Of a DNA stretch of 64,000 nt, positions 1 to 11,005 are shown piece by piece. Within the stretch, counting starts at the first letter, position 1. Every line of letters starts with the position of its first letter. This DNA is from Nitrospirota bacterium (GTDB lineage Bacteria; Nitrospirota; Leptospirillia; Leptospirillales; Leptospirillaceae). The stretch spans positions 1 through 64,000 of the forward strand of contig JAKARS010000002.1 of NCBI GenBank assembly GCA_021828375.1. The letters run 5' to 3'. The notes under the pieces were generated by a model. It did not search any database and was not told where the DNA came from. It saw only the letters and a list, made by a program, of their open reading frames with translations. Position numbers and translations under genes: made by a program.

Positions 1-84
1 CCTTGATGAATTTCCCTGTTCGGCAAAGACCGGTGATCGTCGATCCCTGACAGAAGAATTCATCCCCGGCCCCTTGAAAAGCAA

Positions 85-109
85 GAAGCGGACCAGCTTC
101 GGTTTTTTT
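85..109 (+). terminator. Rho-independent terminator at the left edge
   Basis: A 5-bp stem GAAGC/GCTTC (85-89 with 96-100) encloses a 6-base loop, and seven T follow at 103-109. It would end a plus-strand transcript entering from the left. One plus frame is open from base 3 to a TGA at 48-50 and could be the last codons of that off-window gene, but too little is present to name it. Confidence 0.65.
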
Positions 110-588
110 AGACTTTTTCATGTTTTTATCGATCGTGATTGAGGGCGATGCCCTGGGGAGTGTTTCAGGAGGGCAACAGAAACGTTTCATGTTTCATGGC
201 AACTCCATAACTCCGGGACGCGATCCCCTGGTGACCCTTTCCGCTGGCTCGTCCTCCCCGTTTCATTTCCCCCGGTCTCTTCCTCAATCGGCGGAGCGGG
301 GAGGAGCCCCTCTCCTGTTTCGCCGATTCGTCTCCCCTCCGGTGGGCCCTCCGGAAAAACCTGGGCAGAGAGGGTGTGGACCATGTGTGGAGCCCCCCCT
401 CTCCGGCCTTTTTGTTTTTATAAAAATTAATGATTGAAAGAAAAGAAAATCATTGCGTTAAGGTAAGATGAATTTTCTCTCTTTTCATGGAAGCAGGAAG
501 GGGTTAGAATGGAAGAAGACGAGAACCGAGCCCTCGGGTCGTCCGGGGAGGCCGTTCGCCTCCCGATCCCCCCATCCCAAGGAGAGAG
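110..588 (+). other. Long non-coding leader ahead of serS
   Basis: No convincing protein gene lies here. Two structures are visible. TCCTCCCC at 252-259 can pair with GGGGAGGA at 298-305. GAGAGGG at 368-374 can pair with CCCTCTC at 397-403, and the second is followed by a T-rich tract. After about 415 the sequence becomes AT-rich, as expected for a promoter zone, but no clean -35/-10 pair was found. Motifs of SRP RNA, tmRNA and the riboswitch classes I could check by eye were not seen. An unassigned small RNA or an attenuated leader is possible. Confidence 0.4.
368..419 (+). terminator. Possible terminator or attenuator upstream of serS
   Basis: A 7-bp stem (368-374 with 397-403) with a 22-base loop is followed within a few bases by TTTTTGTTTTT at 409-419. 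The shape fits intrinsic termination, but the large loop makes it weaker than the terminator at 85-109. It could end a short RNA starting near 110, or attenuate transcription into serS. Confidence 0.4.
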
Positions 589-1896
589 ATGCTCGACCGA
601 AACCGCATACTGAAGGATCCCGAGGCCGCGGCCCGGGCCTTTCGCGCCCGACATGCCGAGATCGATCTTGAGGGCCTTTTGGACCTCGACGGCCGCTGGT
701 TCGAGGCCAACCGCGAGTGGGAGCGGCTCAGGGAGCGGAGGAATGCCCTCTCCGCCGAGATCGGGAAGAAGAAGCGGGCCGGAGAGCCCACCGAGGAGCT
801 CTATGCCGAGGTTCTCCGGATCAATGCGGCGATCGAGGCGTCGGACACGCTGCGCCGGGAGCTCGACCGCCAGAGGGAGGAGCGCTGGCTTCTGCTTCCC
901 AACATCCCCGACGCCAGCGTCCCGGTGGGGCAGGACGAGACGGAGAACGTGGAGATCCGGAGGGTGGGGGACCCCCCGTCCTTTTCCTTCACCCCCCGCC
1001 CCCACTGGGAGGTCGGAGCCGGCCTGGGGATTCTCGACTTCGACCGGGCGGCCAGGATGTCCGGGGCGCGCTTTTCGATCCTTCTGGGGGCGGGAGCCCG
1101 TCTTGAGCGGGCCCTGATCTCCTTCATGCTGGATTGCCATACGGGGCCCCGGGAGGGGGAGCCGGCCTACCGGGAGCTCTCCGTCCCGTACATGGTCCTT
1201 CCCGAGAGCCTCCTGGCCACCGGCCAGCTCCCCAAGTTCCGGGAGGAGCTCTTCCACATGCCCGCCGACGACCTCTTCCTGATTCCCACGGCGGAGGTGC
1301 CGGTGACCAACTACTATCGGGGAGAGATCCTCGACGAGGCGGATCTGCCGGTGAAGTTTGCGGCCTACACGGCCTGCTTCCGCCGCGAGGCGGGGGCGGC
1401 GGGGAAGGATACCCGCGGCCTGATCCGCCAGCATCAGTTCGACAAGGTGGAGCTCGTCTGGCTCTCCTCTCCGGAGAGCTCGATGGAGAACCTCGAACGG
1501 CTCACCCGGGATGCCACGACGATCCTCGAGAGGCTGGGCCTTCCCTATCGGGTGATCTCCCTGTGTACGGGAGACCTGGGCTTCTCCTCCGCCAAGACCT
1601 ACGACGTGGAGGTCTGGCTTCCCTCCCAGGGACGGTACCGCGAGATCTCCTCCTGTTCGAACTTCATGGACTTCCAGGCCCGACGGGCCCAGATCCGCTA
1701 TCGCCGGACCGGGGACCGGAAGGTCCAGCTCGTCCATACCCTCAATGGATCGGCCCTGGCCGTGGGGCGCACCCTGGCCGCGATCCTCGAGAATTGCCAG
1801 ACGGAAGACGGAAGCGTCCTCATTCCCGAGGCGCTCCACCCCTATATGGGGGGGCTCACCCGGATTTCTCCGGAGATGGTCTCCCCTCACCCGTAA
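589..1896 (+). CDS. serS: Seryl-tRNA synthetase
   Basis: The product attaches serine to tRNA-Ser in the cytoplasm. The 435-residue length matches bacterial SerRS. The N-terminal part (about residues 1-110) is the charged helical tRNA-binding arm. The class II catalytic core follows, with the motif 2 region around [21 protein letters not shown] and a motif 3 segment [17 protein letters not shown] near the C-terminus. The ATG is preceded by GGAG at a good distance. It heads a plus-strand run, with a receiver-like gene 26 bp downstream. Confidence 0.97.
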   Translation: MLDRNRILKDPEAAARAFRARHAEIDLEGLLDLDGRWFEANREWERLRERRNALSAEIGKKKRAGEPTEELYAEVLRINAAIEASDTLRRELDRQREERWLLLPNIPDASVPVGQDETENVEIRRVGDPPSFSFTPRPHWEVGAGLGILDFDRAARMSGARFSILLGAGARLERALISFMLDCHTGPREGEPAYRELSVPYMVLPESLLATGQLPKFREELFHMPADDLFLIPTAEVPVTNYYRGEILDEADLPVKFAAYTACFRREAGAAGKDTRGLIRQHQFDKVELVWLSSPESSMENLERLTRDATTILERLGLPYRVISLCTGDLGFSSAKTYDVEVWLPSQGRYREISSCSNFMDFQARRAQIRYRRTGDRKVQLVHTLNGSALAVGRTLAAILENCQTEDGSVLIPEALHPYMGGLTRISPEMVSPHP

Positions 1897-1922
1897 ACCC
1901 TCACGCGGAAAGGACTCCGGCC

Positions 1923-2315
1923 ATGAGCGGTCTCTCGTCCGGCGAGACAACCAACGACAAGGGAAAGGTCCTCTTCGTGGGCCGCGACATCTTTCTCGGA
2001 ACCATGATCTCGGGGATTGTCCAGAAGGTGGGCTATTCCAGCACCTCGACGGTTCCCGACAAGGTCTTCAACGCCGTGTCGGCCGATCTGTCGATCAAGG
2101 CCCTGGTGGTGGACATGAAGGAGGCCAAGGGCGCTCTTTCGGAGGTCATCGAGGCCGGCGGGACGGGGAGCCATCCCAAACTCATCGCCGTCATCTTCCA
2201 CAACGACACCGACTCCCGGCGGAATGCACAGAAGGCAGGCTTCGAATATGTCATCCATCGCTCCCAGCTTGGCACTCACCTTCCCCAGATCCTCACCGAA
2301 AAAGGGAAGCGCTAG
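1923..2315 (+). CDS. Receiver-like (CheY-fold) protein of unknown partner
   Basis: The 130-residue product alternates predicted strands and helices like a response-regulator receiver. It starts with a hydrophobic strand (VLFVGRDIF), has a second strand ending in an Asp (ALVVDM) that could be the phospho-acceptor, and a later strand LIAVIFHND. No DNA-binding or enzymatic output domain is present. The acidic pair expected after the first strand is not clear, so it may be a degenerate receiver. It sits directly after serS and overlaps the next ORF. Its kinase or target cannot be named from this window. Confidence 0.6.
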   Translation: MSGLSSGETTNDKGKVLFVGRDIFLGTMISGIVQKVGYSSTSTVPDKVFNAVSADLSIKALVVDMKEAKGALSEVIEAGGTGSHPKLIAVIFHNDTDSRRNAQKAGFEYVIHRSQLGTHLPQILTEKGKR

Positions 2316-2982
2316 GCTCCGGCAGGCCCTCCTGGGGGCGGCGCTTCCCCTTTTTCTCCTGGGAGCCCCCTCCCCTCTTGCGGCCGCCCCCCTCTGTCCC
2401 GGCCCGGTCTCCGGCGTCCCCCTTCTTCCTCCCCCGGGTTCCCCCGGGGAGACCCCCGACCGCCTACTCGAGCTTGCCCGGATCCTTCGGGACCATCCGG
2501 GGGGGCGACCCACCGGCCTTGCGGCCCTTTCCCGGGCGGAGACCCTTCTCCGGGCCCTTCCCGAAGCGGCACGAAAAAGTCCCGACGTCCGGGTGCTCCG
2601 GGCCGAGAGGGACACCGAGCTCGTCCTCTATCGGGGCTTTCCCGGAGGGATGCGCTTCGGCAAGAGGGCCGAGAGGAACGTCGACCGGGCGCTTCGCCGG
2701 GATCCCTCCAACGCCCGGGCCCATCTCCTGAAGGGGATCGCCCTCTATTACAAGCCCTGGTTTGTGGGGGGATCGGTGACGAAGGCCCTGGCGGAGTTCG
2801 AGCGGGCCGACCGCCTCTCCCCAGACGATCCCCGGACCCTCTCCTGGATCGGGGTGGCGCGCCACCGGCTGGGGCGGCCCGGGGCCAGACGCGCCATGGC
2901 CAAGGTGCGCGCCCTCTGCCCCCAGAGTCCCTTCTATCGTCTCCGGGCCACAAGCTTCGACCCCCGGATCCCGCACCCATGA
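2248..2982 (+). CDS. Secreted TPR-like protein
   Basis: A charged N-terminus is followed by a hydrophobic stretch (LLGAALPLFLLGA) ending in Ala-rich residues, so export by a signal peptide is likely. The mature part is helical, with TPR-like repeats such as KALAEFERADRLSPDDPRTL. Function is unknown; such proteins usually scaffold envelope complexes. The start is uncertain: ATG 2248 overlaps the previous gene by 68 bases, another ATG lies at 2224, and neither has a strong ribosome-binding site. The stop overlaps the next start as ATGA. Confidence 0.6.
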   Translation: MSSIAPSLALTFPRSSPKKGSARLRQALLGAALPLFLLGAPSPLAAAPLCPGPVSGVPLLPPPGSPGETPDRLLELARILRDHPGGRPTGLAALSRAETLLRALPEAARKSPDVRVLRAERDTELVLYRGFPGGMRFGKRAERNVDRALRRDPSNARAHLLKGIALYYKPWFVGGSVTKALAEFERADRLSPDDPRTLSWIGVARHRLGRPGARRAMAKVRALCPQSPFYRLRATSFDPRIPHP

Positions 2983-3221
2983 TCGAGGAGAGAGGCTATC
3001 GCCTCTACCTTCGCCGGGAGGAGCGGGTCCGCCACCGGGACTATCCGGAATGGGGCACGGGCCGGGTCGTGGAGACCCGGGAGTCCTCCGTGCCGGGAGG
3101 GGCCTGCTTTGTCCTGGTCTGCTTCGAGGACGGCCAGGAAAGGCTCTTCTTCAACGACCTCAACGATACCCGCTGCTGCTACTACACCGGGATTCTCCGG
3201 TGTCTGGTCTCCCTTCTCTAG
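2979..3221 (+). CDS. DUF3553-like small protein
   Basis: The 80-residue protein has the pattern VRHRDYPEWGTGRVVE followed by an FEDGQERLFF strand. This resembles the DUF3553/Tudor-like domain also found at the C-terminus of PcrA-type helicases, where it contacts RNA polymerase. Here the domain stands alone. The start ATG overlaps the TPR gene stop by four bases, so the two are probably translationally coupled. A stand-alone role in transcription-repair contact is a guess. Confidence 0.6.
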   Translation: MIEERGYRLYLRREERVRHRDYPEWGTGRVVETRESSVPGGACFVLVCFEDGQERLFFNDLNDTRCCYYTGILRCLVSLL

Positions 3222-3266
3222 CGCCCCCGGCGCCATGGCCCCTCCGGAGAGGCTCCCTCTTCCCGT

Positions 3267-5039
3267 GTGTCGCCCCGGCCACCGTTCTGGGGTATCATAA
3301 GAAAAGAGACGCAAGGGACCAAGACCCTGACACGGGTCCGGTCCTGCCCCCTCCCCCCATCGAAAGGATCCTCCATTTCCGGACTGACCGGCAACCTCTC
3401 GGGACTCAAGGCAAGCCAGCTCAAATCCCTCACGCGCCTTCACGGACGGAAGGTCTCCCCCGGCCTCTGGGTGGGCCCGGAGATGGCGCGGCAGATCGCC
3501 GAGCTGAGCCATGAGACCGGGCGGCAGATCGCCCTTCTCATCACCCGGGAGGGGACCATCGCCATGGTGGTGGTGGGAACCGCGCGGGAGATCTACCTCG
3601 AGGAGCTTCCTCCCTCCCGCTCCGGCAGCCGCTCCCTGCGGGGCCTCCGGATGGTCCATACCCACCTTCTGGGCGAGGCGCTCTCCCAGGACGACCTCAA
3701 CGACCTGGCCCTTCTGAGGCTGGACGCCATGGTGGCCATCCTGGTGAACCGGAACTCCGGTCTTCCGGAGAGGCTCTGCGTGGCCACGATCGACCCCGAC
3801 CCGGAGGCTGCCTCCCCCTGGATTGTCGACCCTCCCCGTCCGGTGGGACCGGAGGCCTACGACTCCTCCGGTCGGGTCGAGGCCCTGGAGGACGAGCTGG
3901 CCCGGAGCCTCTCCGCCGCCACGAAACACACCACCGGCCAGGAGCGGGGGCTTCTGGTCTCCGTCTCCACCGCCTCCATCTCGGACCAGGAGGATGCCCT
4001 GGCGGAGCTCTCCGAGCTCGCCCGCTCCGCCGAGGTGGATGTGCTCGGCGTCGTTCGCCAGCGGGTGGCCCGCTACCATCCCACCACCCTCATGAGCGTC
4101 GACCGCCTCAAGTCCCTCCTGATCCATGCCCTGAAGCTCCACGCCACCCTCATCATCTTCGAGCAGGAGCTCTCTCCCAACCAGGTGAGAAAGATCGCCG
4201 AGATGACCGAGCTCAAGGTGATCGACCGGACCCAGCTCATTCTCGACATCTTTGCCCGGCGCGCCCACAGCCGGGACGGCAAGCTCCAGGTCGAGCTGGC
4301 CCAGCTCAAGTACCTTCTTCCCCGCCTCTTCGAACGCTCCACGGCCCTCTCCCGCCTCACCGGCGGCATCGGGGGACGCGGCCCCGGCGAGACCCGGCTC
4401 GAGGAGGACCGGCGGCGGGTCCGGGACCGGATCGCCTCCCTTGGCGCCAAGCTTCGCCATTTGGAGGTGGAGCGTTCGGGCCGCAAGAGCCGCCGGCGGG
4501 AGGCGGCCCTCCCCGTGGTCTCCCTGGTGGGCTACACCAATGTCGGCAAATCCACCCTGCTGAACCGGCTGACCAAGAGCGAGGTCCTGGTGGAGGACAA
4601 GATGTTCGCCACCCTCGACCCCACCTCCCGGCGCCTGCGCTTTCCCCGGGAGCGGGAGATCATCCTCACCGATACCGTGGGCTTCATCCGGGATCTGCCC
4701 GCCGACCTTCGCCGGGCCTTCATGGCCACCTTCGACGAGCTGCGCGACGCCGACCTCATCGTCCATGTGGCCGATGGCTCCCACCCCCAGTGCGAGCTCA
4801 TGATCGAGAGGGTCTCCGAGATCCTCCGGGAGATGGAGCTCGACCGGATCCCGACCCTCCTGCTCTTCAACAAGTCCGACCGCCTCGATGCCGAGACCCG
4901 GGAGACGCTCTCCCGGCGACATCCGGAGGGGGTCTTCGTCTCGGCCATGGACCCGGCGACGCTCCGCCCCCTCGAGGAGATCCTCCAGCGCCGCCTCTTC
5001 GAACGCCCCTTGAGCTCCCTGGCCGACGGGAGCCCCTGA
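3267..5039 (+). CDS. hflX: HflX-type ribosome-associated GTPase
   Basis: HflX binds the 50S subunit and splits stalled ribosomes. An N-terminal HflX domain and coiled linker ([18 protein letters not shown]) precede the GTPase domain. G1 is GYTNVGKST at about residues 422-430, G3 is DTVGF and G4 is NKSD. The only standard in-frame start is GTG 3267, which has no visible Shine-Dalgarno and adds about 36 residues of non-conserved look. An ATT at 3375 has AAAGGA six bases upstream and may be the real start. The stop overlaps the next ATG by one base. Confidence 0.93.
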   Translation: MSPRPPFWGIIRKETQGTKTLTRVRSCPLPPSKGSSISGLTGNLSGLKASQLKSLTRLHGRKVSPGLWVGPEMARQIAELSHETGRQIALLITREGTIAMVVVGTAREIYLEELPPSRSGSRSLRGLRMVHTHLLGEALSQDDLNDLALLRLDAMVAILVNRNSGLPERLCVATIDPDPEAASPWIVDPPRPVGPEAYDSSGRVEALEDELARSLSAATKHTTGQERGLLVSVSTASISDQEDALAELSELARSAEVDVLGVVRQRVARYHPTTLMSVDRLKSLLIHALKLHATLIIFEQELSPNQVRKIAEMTELKVIDRTQLILDIFARRAHSRDGKLQVELAQLKYLLPRLFERSTALSRLTGGIGGRGPGETRLEEDRRRVRDRIASLGAKLRHLEVERSGRKSRRREAALPVVSLVGYTNVGKSTLLNRLTKSEVLVEDKMFATLDPTSRRLRFPREREIILTDTVGFIRDLPADLRRAFMATFDELRDADLIVHVADGSHPQCELMIERVSEILREMELDRIPTLLLFNKSDRLDAETRETLSRRHPEGVFVSAMDPATLRPLEEILQRRLFERPLSSLADGSP

Positions 5040-5578
5040 TGGGGACCGGGATCTCCCCTGCCCTCCCGATCCTTCCGGTGCCCCGGGAGCTCTGCGACAG
5101 CTGCCGGATGTGCTGCCGGTTCACCGATCCCGACCGCTCTCCCTGGGCCAATCGCGGAGCCGGCCTTCCGGACTTCCCCGCGGCCTTCTCCGCGCCGCAG
5201 CCCCTGCACCTCCTTCCGCCGCCGCCCTCGGCCGACATCCCGGTCTGGCGCTGCTCGGCACTCGATGGCTCCGGCCACGGATGCGGCCTCTGGGGGGGAC
5301 ATCCCGCGGACTGCCGGATCTACCCCCTCCTCGTTGTCTTCCGGCAGGGGGCCTTCCGGATCGTCCTCGACCCCGACTGCCCCTTTGCTTCCCGGGAGGA
5401 TCCGCTCTTTTTCCGCCGCCACGCCGAAGACTTTCTCGCCCGGGAGTGGCGCCGGCTTCCCCCCGAGGCTCTCGAGGCCCTGCGTCCCTTTGCCACCGGC
5501 GAAGACCGGCCTCATTTCCAGGAGATCCTTGTCCTTCCCCCCCTTGCCGACCCCCGCCATGGACCCGCTCTCCCCTGA
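5039..5578 (+). CDS. YkgJ-family cysteine-cluster protein
   Basis: The product has CDSCRMCCRF near the N-terminus and further Cys residues in CSALDGSGHGCGLW and CRIYPL. This matches the CxxCxxCC family (YkgJ type), presumed to bind zinc or an iron-sulfur cluster. Its biochemical role is not established. The ATG overlaps the hflX TGA by one base and the end overlaps the next gene by 20 bases, so all three are probably one transcript. Confidence 0.75.
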   Translation: MGTGISPALPILPVPRELCDSCRMCCRFTDPDRSPWANRGAGLPDFPAAFSAPQPLHLLPPPPSADIPVWRCSALDGSGHGCGLWGGHPADCRIYPLLVVFRQGAFRIVLDPDCPFASREDPLFFRRHAEDFLAREWRRLPPEALEALRPFATGEDRPHFQEILVLPPLADPRHGPALP

Positions 5579-6482
5579 CCTCCTGCGGGAATTTCTGCCG
5601 CCGGACCGTCCGGAGTCTCTCCCCCTCTCCTTTCTCCATCCGGGGGCCCTCTTTCTCTTTTCGGAGAGGATCCGCTACCGGATCCTCGAGGGCCTCTTCC
5701 CCGATCGCCTCCTGATCGCCCTCACCAATGACGGCGCCGTCTTTCTTCCCCTTCCCCCCCGTTTCTTCTTCGACCCGGGGCTCTCTCCCCGGGGGCGGGG
5801 GGAGAGCCTTCGGGAGATCTTTTCCCGGCTCTCGGCCCTCTTTCCCGACTCTCCGCCCCCTTTCCTCGAAGGCTGTCCCGAGGAGCTCCTGCCGGACGGA
5901 CCCTTCCGGGTCGAACCGGGGGAGCGGGAGATCGTTCTCGCCGCCTCCCGGCTCCGCCTTCCCCGGGGCAATTCCGGGCGGACCTTCCGCTGGGAGCACA
6001 ATCGCCTCGAACGCCAGTGGGGCCCCACCGGGGTGCGACCGATCCGGCCGGAGGACGAGGCCGCCGTCCGGGCCTTGGTCGCAGGCTTCGTCGACCTGCG
6101 CCAGCGCGTGGCCCGGGACTCCCTGGAGCGGGCGATGGCCTCCGACATGGCGGGAGCCTTCGACCGGGCCATGGATCCCCGATGGCGGGGCTCCCTCGAG
6201 GGCTGGCTTCTGGAAGGGCGGGGAGAGCTTCTGGCGGCGGGGTGGTACGGACGATCGGCCTCGGGGCGGGTCCTGTCGGGGTTCCTCGAGGCCCGGAGGA
6301 TCGATCTCTCCAATGCGGGAGCGCCGATGATGCGGAAGATCCTGGAGGCCGACGGAGGGGACGGCGAGCGGGTGGCGTGGGTCAATATCGGAGGCGGGGC
6401 CGGGATCGGGGGGGTCGAAGAGGCCAAGAGGGGGCGTCCCCACGACCGGGTCCTTCCCCTTTTTCGGCTCCTTCCCGCCTGA
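5559..6482 (+). CDS. DUF2156-type GNAT-like protein
   Basis: The 307-residue product resembles the DUF2156 family related to the C-terminal domain of phosphatidylglycerol lysyltransferase. The order is a Phe/Leu-rich segment with LFLFSERIRYRI, a basic stretch RTFRWEHNRLERQW, an acceptor-like region LLAAGWYGR, and a C-terminal block VAWVNIGGGAGIGGVEEAKR with the family's glycine pattern. Substrate unknown. The ATG at 5559 is inside the end of the cysteine-cluster gene. It is convergent with the HD gene, with an 11-base gap. Confidence 0.65.
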   Translation: MDPLSPDLLREFLPPDRPESLPLSFLHPGALFLFSERIRYRILEGLFPDRLLIALTNDGAVFLPLPPRFFFDPGLSPRGRGESLREIFSRLSALFPDSPPPFLEGCPEELLPDGPFRVEPGEREIVLAASRLRLPRGNSGRTFRWEHNRLERQWGPTGVRPIRPEDEAAVRALVAGFVDLRQRVARDSLERAMASDMAGAFDRAMDPRWRGSLEGWLLEGRGELLAAGWYGRSASGRVLSGFLEARRIDLSNAGAPMMRKILEADGGDGERVAWVNIGGGAGIGGVEEAKRGRPHDRVLPLFRLLPA

Positions 6483-6492
6483 AGGGAGCCTC

Positions 6493-7869
6493 TCACTCCT
6501 CGAGCTGGCGGGCGATCTCCCGGGTCGCGGCGGGGAGGTCCGGCAAGCCTTTGGCGAAGATCCGGACGATTTCCTGGCGCTGGGGGATCCCTTCGAGCAT
6601 CCGGGCGAGAAGCCCCCGGCCGACCTTGCCCGACAGGGGGTCGTAGACGTCGAGGTTCCCTTCTCCCAGAAAGGGGTTCTCCGGGCGGGTGTCCCGGCTG
6701 GCCACGTCGAGGCGGATCTCCGCCCCCCGGGGGAGGAGCCCCTGGGAGGCGAGGCGCCGGGAGAGGAGATCGAGGTCGGGGGGGCTCTCCCGGGAGGGCT
6801 TCCGGGGACTTTCGAACTCCTGGATCCGCTCGTAGATCATCGTCCAGATCTTCTCCCGCCCGAGGAAGGCCCCCCAGCCCTCCCCCAGCCGCCGGAGACG
6901 GGCCGAACGGGCGGCGGGCCAGCTCCGCACCGTCTCGAGAAGGTGGTGGTCGGTGAGGGCCAGGAAGCGGGGAAGATCGTCGGCGGGGTCGTGGGGGAGG
7001 AGAATCGAAAGGGTCTCGCCGATGAGGTCCCTCAGCGCCAGGTCGAAGGAGCGGGTGGTGCGGTGGAAATAGATCTGGGAGTACATGTAGCGCCGGGCCT
7101 GGATGAACTGTTCGAAGACCCCCAGACCGTATCGGTGGATCGCCAGCCGGCCTTTCTGGACGTGGGTGTAGTAGAGGATCCGGTCAATGTCCACCGGCGC
7201 CGTGGCCACCCCGCACATGTAGGCGTCCCGCAGGACATAGTCGAGGTTGTCCACGGTGAAGATCCCGGAAAAGAGGGGCTTCAGCGCCCCCAGGACCGGG
7301 AGGTCCCGCGGCACCGGATTCGGGGCCTTGCCCTTTCCCACGAGATAGGCCACCCAGTCGGCGGAGATCCGTTCGCCCCGCGCGAAGCTTCCGGAGGGGC
7401 TCCTGTCGATTTTCTCGAGGGTCTCCCGCAGGGGCCCTCCGATGATGATCTGGCTCATCTTTTCGTGGGATCGTCCGAATCGGGGCTGGGAGACGGTCTC
7501 GTCGTAGAAGTGGCAGAAGGGGCCGTGGCCGGTGTCGTGGAGCAGGGCCGCCACCCGGAGAAGGCCTTCGAAGAAGGGCAGGGAGAACTCTCCGGAAAAG
7601 CCGGGATAGAGATGGCGGGCGAAGCGGCCGGCCATGTGCATGGCGCCCAGGGAGTGGGCAAATCGGGTGTGTTCGGCGGCGGGGAAGACGAATCGGGCGC
7701 TCTGAAGCTGATAGATTCCCCTAAGGCGCTGGACCCAGGGGCTGTCGATGAGGGTCCGCTCGGTGGGGTTCCCTGCCGTGGCGGGGGTGTCCACGAAGGT
7801 GATGTACCCGTGGACAGGGTCGGCAATGAGCGAGAGCCCGTCGTAGGGGAGGGCGGCTCGTTCTTTCAT
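6493..7869 (-). CDS. HD-superfamily phosphohydrolase (dGTPase/SAMHD1-like)
   Basis: The 458-residue protein carries an HD metal site: His67 in AAEHTRFAHS, His111-Asp112 in LLHDTGHGPFCHFYDE, and a later Asp in VDNLDYVLRD. This arrangement is typical of the dGTPase/SAMHD1-like HD family of nucleotide hydrolases, but the true substrate cannot be told. The ATG is 46 bases downstream of the rnpB 3' end on the same strand, so it may be transcribed by read-through from rnpB. Confidence 0.85.
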   Translation of the reverse strand: MKERAALPYDGLSLIADPVHGYITFVDTPATAGNPTERTLIDSPWVQRLRGIYQLQSARFVFPAAEHTRFAHSLGAMHMAGRFARHLYPGFSGEFSLPFFEGLLRVAALLHDTGHGPFCHFYDETVSQPRFGRSHEKMSQIIIGGPLRETLEKIDRSPSGSFARGERISADWVAYLVGKGKAPNPVPRDLPVLGALKPLFSGIFTVDNLDYVLRDAYMCGVATAPVDIDRILYYTHVQKGRLAIHRYGLGVFEQFIQARRYMYSQIYFHRTTRSFDLALRDLIGETLSILLPHDPADDLPRFLALTDHHLLETVRSWPAARSARLRRLGEGWGAFLGREKIWTMIYERIQEFESPRKPSRESPPDLDLLSRRLASQGLLPRGAEIRLDVASRDTRPENPFLGEGNLDVYDPLSGKVGRGLLARMLEGIPQRQEIVRIFAKGLPDLPAATREIARQLEE

Positions 7870-7914
7870 GGACGGGCTCTCATGGACGGGGACGGTCCTT
7901 CTGGATTTCGGGTC

Positions 7915-8340
7915 CGGGGAAGACCTTCGTAAGCCGAGTTCTGTCGAGGATGGCCATTACTCTGGGACCAGGGTTGCCCCTGGACTCTAGCGACCTTACC
8001 CGGAGGCGTGGGCCGGGCCAGCCTTCCGCACGAATGCGAGCCTCCCTATTTGGTCTTGCACCGGGCGGGGTTTACCATGCCGTCTCCGTCACCGGAGACG
8101 CGGTGAGCTCTTACCTCGCCTTTTCACCCTTACCGGACCGGAGTCCGGCGGTTTGTTTTCTGTGGCACTTTCCTTCCCGTCGCCGGGACTGGGTGTTACC
8201 CAGCGCCCTGCCCTGCGGTGCTCGGACTTTCCTCCCGACTGGTGTCGGGCGGCCATCTTCCAGTCTTCTCCCGAACCCGGATCCCAGAGGACCGGGGGTC
8301 CCCTGTCACAGCGGGGAATTCATCCTGTCGTCTGCCCTCC
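7915..8340 (-). ncRNA. rnpB: RNase P RNA, bacterial type A
   Basis: Read on the minus strand, the segment contains the universal RNase P blocks. These are GAGGAAAGTCCGAGCACC near the 5' end, GCCACAGAAAACA, AGGGTGAAAAGG with GTAAGAGCTCACCG, GGTAAACCCC, and ACAGAACTCGGCTTAC near the 3' end. GGGCAGAC (8337-8330) pairs with GTCTTCCC (7924-7917) to form P1, which sets the ends to within a few bases. It is the catalytic subunit of the tRNA 5' maturation enzyme; its protein partner rnpA is at 48.3-48.6 kb. The gene starts directly after the zinc-ribbon gene. Confidence 0.97.
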
Positions 8341-8345
8341 CGACG

Positions 8346-9068
8346 CTACTCGAGATAGAGCCAGCGCTGGCAATGGAGGCAGGGGATGATCTTCTGGCGC
8401 CTCTTGACCTCGGTCATGGTGCGGGGGGGAAGCACCATCCGGCAGGCACCGCACGTTCCCTCCTGGATGCGGGAGACGACGAGACCGTTCTTGTGGGAAA
8501 TCTTGAGGCGCTGGTACTGGGCGAGGAGGTTTTCGGGGAAGGAGGACATGAGCTGGGTCTTTTCCGACTCCAGGGCGGTGATGTCCCCTTCCTTTTCCTT
8601 CTCCAGTCCCGCCTGGGCGGATCGGACTGCGTCCAGCTCCTGTCTTCGGCTTTCGATTTCGGCGGTGCGACCGTCCAGGATCCTCTCCAGGGTCTCGATC
8701 GCCTCCATCAGCCGGAGAATTTCATCCTGCAGCCGCTCGACCTCGTCCCGGCGGAATTCCATCTCGGCCATGTAGGCCTGGATCTCCCGGGAGTTGCGAA
8801 GCTCCTTGTTCTTTTTCTTGTTCTCGGAGATGATGTGCTCGTTTGTCCGGAGCTCTTCTTCCTTGTCCTTCTTCTCGCGGGCGAGGGACTGAAGGTCCTT
8901 CCTTTCGGAATCGATCCGGGCGGAGAGTCCGGCGAGCTCCTCTTCCTTCTCCCTGAGACCGGCCCGGGACGTCTCTATCTCCCCGGTGATTTGAACCAAT
9001 TCATTGTCGATCGTCTGCAGCCGGTATACCAGGGCCAGGGTTTCCTGGACCGAGGGTCCCACGTCCAA
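8346..9068 (-). CDS. Coiled-coil protein with C4 zinc ribbon (DUF164-like)
   Basis: About 170 residues of long coiled coil (repeated Glu/Lys/Leu heptads) precede a C-terminal zinc ribbon with CGAC and CLHC pairs near residues 210-235. This is the zf-RING_7/DUF164 family, found widely and of unclear function, with suggested nucleic-acid or ribosome contacts. The start is TTG with AAGGA seven bases upstream. It lies 32 bases downstream of the tRNA gene and ends six bases before rnpB, so it is embedded in an RNA-metabolism cluster. Confidence 0.85.
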   Translation of the reverse strand: MDVGPSVQETLALVYRLQTIDNELVQITGEIETSRAGLREKEEELAGLSARIDSERKDLQSLAREKKDKEEELRTNEHIISENKKKNKELRNSREIQAYMAEMEFRRDEVERLQDEILRLMEAIETLERILDGRTAEIESRRQELDAVRSAQAGLEKEKEGDITALESEKTQLMSSFPENLLAQYQRLKISHKNGLVVSRIQEGTCGACRMVLPPRTMTEVKRRQKIIPCLHCQRWLYLE

Positions 9069-9099
9069 GGGGAGGTCCTTTCTTCTCGTTCGGTTTCGG

Positions 9100-9174
9100 T
9101 GGTGGGCCCACCAGGATTCGAACCTGGAACCAACCGGTTATGAGCCGGCAGCTCTGCCGTTGAGCTATAGGCCC
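9100..9174 (-). tRNA. tRNA with CAU anticodon, probably tRNA-Ile2
   Basis: The cloverleaf is complete: acceptor GGGCCTA/TGGGCCC, D-arm GCTC/GAGC, anticodon stem GCCGG/CCGGT with loop CTCATAA, T-arm CCAGG-TTCGAAT-CCTGG, discriminator A and an encoded CCA. The stem lacks the three G-C pairs of initiator tRNA and position 1 pairs normally, so it is not the initiator. The lysidine-modified AUA-reading tRNA-Ile2 is preferred over elongator Met because of the GGGCCTATAGCTC acceptor/D-arm. In E. coli ileX also lies just downstream of rpoD. It begins 13 bases after the rpoD stop. Confidence 0.9.
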
Positions 9175-9187
9175 GTTATTCTTCCTC

Positions 9188-10963
<1,776 letters not shown>

Positions 10964-11005
10964 CGTGTCTCCCTATGGGGGCCCAGCCTTGGGGTCCCGG
11001 GTGGG

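Noticed and set aside
110-420. 6S RNA, SRP RNA or a riboswitch ahead of serS
   Set aside because: None of the conserved cores I know was present, so no family was assigned.
120-437. A 105-codon plus-strand open frame before serS
   Set aside because: It has low-complexity Pro/Gly/Arg content, no ribosome-binding site and covers the terminator-like structure.
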